Origin: a virus
Reading direction: 5' to 3' (one strand)
DNA: 53,698 nucleotides
IMG/VR virus record: IMGVR_UViG_3300028802_000020
Location: 1-53,698 of that record
Below are positions 52,536 to 53,698 of the stretch, piece after piece (the first letter of the stretch is position 1; every line of letters begins with the position of its first letter). The position numbers and the translations under genes are program-made. The notes under the pieces are model-generated. The model made no database searches. It worked only from the letters and a program-made list of their open reading frames with translations, and was not told the origin of the DNA.

Positions 52536-53236
52536 GGCTGACGAGCACCGCGCCGGTGCGTCTGCACCTGGACAAGCTGCGGAAAGAGGCCGGTCTCGGC
52601 ACCCGCCGGATCGCTGAACTGGCGGGCGTGTCCCGGACAGGTGTCGAGGGTGCCCGCCGCAACGAGCGCATGTACCCGTACATCGCCGCGGCGATCCTGG
52701 CCGTACAGCCCCGGGAGGTGCTGCCGAGGCATCTGGTCGACGCGACCGGTACCCGGCGCCGGATGCGGGCATTGGTCGCGTTGGGGTGGTCGTTCCGGGA
52801 GCAGGCCCTCAACGCCGGGATCGCCGTCGACCCGTACCGCAGATCAGCGGGTGTGGGAGGGGTGCGGCTGGCGACCGCCCGGATGGTCGGCGACGTCTAC
52901 GACCGGCTTTCGATGGTCCGCCCGGACGGCCGGGCAGCGGGCTGGTCGCGGCAGTTCGCGCACCGGTGTGGCTGGTTCCCGCCGCTCGCCTGGGATGACG
53001 ACCGGATCGACGACCCCGACGCGCTGCCCTGCCTGCTCCCTCCGGTGCGTCCTTGTTCCCGGGAGCTCGAGCTCGCGGTGCAGCACGTCGCCGCCGGCCA
53101 TGACGTCGAGGTGACGACCGCGGTGCGGCGGGAACTCATCCTCCGGACCTCGGACCGTCCCATGAAGGTCGTGGCTGAGTTGGCCCGGTGCTCGTACGAG
53201 ATTGTCCGTCGTCACCGACTGGGGGCTGCGGCGTGA
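52532..53236 (+). CDS. HTH DNA-binding protein of actinophage type
   Basis: 234 residues, GTG start. N-terminal VRLHLDKLRKEAGLGTRRIA, ELAGVSRTGVEGARRNERMY, then YRRSAGVGGVRLATARMVGD and a C-terminal VVAELARCSYEIVRRHRLG. Two HTH-like regions flank a less ordered centre with WSRQFAHRCGWFPPLAWDDD. Proteins of this outline are common in actinophage genomes and annotated as HTH DNA-binding. Function unknown. Confidence 0.78.
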   Translation: MRLTSTAPVRLHLDKLRKEAGLGTRRIAELAGVSRTGVEGARRNERMYPYIAAAILAVQPREVLPRHLVDATGTRRRMRALVALGWSFREQALNAGIAVDPYRRSAGVGGVRLATARMVGDVYDRLSMVRPDGRAAGWSRQFAHRCGWFPPLAWDDDRIDDPDALPCLLPPVRPCSRELELAVQHVAAGHDVEVTTAVRRELILRTSDRPMKVVAELARCSYEIVRRHRLGAAA

Positions 53237-53412
53237 TCGAGCCGGTAGACGAGGACGAACGCGCTCAGCTTCTCGCCGAGTTGTTGATCGAACGGTTCGG
53301 TCCCCGCCCGTGGCGTCACGGTCAGGACGAACCCCCTCGGGTGCTGGCTGAGCGCAGGCGGGTGTTGGTGGGGATCGACAAGGTCAAGAACGCACCGAAG
53401 AAGAGGGGGTAG
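53233..53412 (+). CDS. Small charged protein
   Basis: 59 residues, GTG start coupled to the previous gene. Mixed-charge helix (EDERAQLLAELLIERFGPRP) and a basic end (KVKNAPKKRG). No family recognised. Confidence 0.62.
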   Translation: MIEPVDEDERAQLLAELLIERFGPRPWRHGQDEPPRVLAERRRVLVGIDKVKNAPKKRG

Positions 53413-53415
53413 CAG

Positions 53416-53698
53416 ATGTCAGTCAGCAAGCGGATGCGCTTCGAGGTGCTCCGGCGCGACAACCACACCTGCCGGTACTGCGGCCGGTCGGCACCTCAGG
53501 TGAAGCTCACCATCGACCATGTCATCCCGGAGGCTCTGGGCGGTCAGGACGTGCCGGAGAACCTGGTCGCGGCATGCGAGGACTGCAACAGCGGCAAGAC
53601 GTCGATCGCGCCCGGTTCTCCGCTGGTAGACGACGTGCGCCAGGAGGCGGTGCGCTGGACTGCCGCGCTCCGGGAGGCCGCCCGGCTCCGCCGGGCCG
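53416..53698 (+). CDS. HNH endonuclease, 5' part (continues past window)
   Basis: At least 94 residues, open at the right edge. Classical HNH: CRYCGRSAP (C19, C22), LTIDHVIPEALGG (D34, H35), ENLVAACEDCN (N49, C54, C57, N58). A basic start and a helical Arg-rich tail follow. ATG is four bases after the previous stop. Confidence 0.85.
   Translation, partial: MSVSKRMRFEVLRRDNHTCRYCGRSAPQVKLTIDHVIPEALGGQDVPENLVAACEDCNSGKTSIAPGSPLVDDVRQEAVRWTAALREAARLRRA

Noticed and set aside
1-53698. CRISPR array or insertion sequence
   Set aside because: No spaced palindromic repeats and no transposase; the only tandem repeat lies inside a coding gene.

Overview
The window is high-GC DNA carrying one end and the central part of a temperate siphovirus (or prophage) of an actinobacterial host. 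This is inferred from the G+C-rich codon use, the frequent GTG starts, the gene families (DUF2637, DUF3467, DUF2303, DUF5662, short HTH proteins typical of actinophages) and the gene order. No host gene is visible. The left edge lies about 120 bp before the terminase small subunit, so it may be at or near a genome end; the right edge cuts an HNH gene. No DNA polymerase, primase or helicase is present, so the replication module probably lies to the right.

Layout. (1) 120-9702, packaging and head: terminase small and large subunits; an HNH gene with a tRNA-like element on the minus strand; a 1556-residue portal protein carrying a very long enzyme-like extension; a Mu gpI-like protease with a nested scaffold start. 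(2) 9705-12430, decoration proteins, major capsid protein and connector. (3) 12549-16990, an accessory structural block ending in an 826-residue protein with a 20-residue repeat. (4) 17001-27772, neck, tail terminator, major tail protein, a minus-strand membrane gene (moron-like), tail assembly chaperones with a canonical -1 slippery site, tape measure, and tail-tip proteins with LamG-like, CBM-like and C1q-like domains. (5) 27769-29781, lysis: a GH25-like endolysin with an internal start, then small membrane and coiled-coil proteins. (6) 29512-38345, lysogeny and control: a minus-strand operon behind twin palindromes, BRO-type antirepressor, DUF5662, holin-like protein, DUF2637 operon, excisionase-like HTH, DUF3467, GntR-like regulator, a resolvase-like remnant, tyrosine integrase and immunity repressor. 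(7) 38346-53698, a rightward early operon of small, mostly overlapping genes: DUF2303, RNA ligase, MazG-like protein, lipoprotein, LuxR- and LexA-type HTH proteins, SLOG protein and HNH proteins.

How it works together. Repressor and early operon are divergently transcribed. Both putative promoters carry the same 14-bp motif over the -10 box, and both genes start close to the predicted +1, which suggests autoregulated, leaderless transcription. The late genes run rightward from the left end to about 29.8 kb, interrupted by minus-strand cargo.

Most unusual element. The portal polypeptide (2937-7607) appears to carry two copies of an adaptor module, each followed by an enzyme-like domain: a PI3/4-kinase-fold domain and an ADP-ribosyltransferase-like domain, with an unrecognised domain between. 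A related adaptor motif opens the protease gene. This looks like a modular head-carried effector polyprotein. All functional assignments come from reading motifs by eye; no database search was possible.
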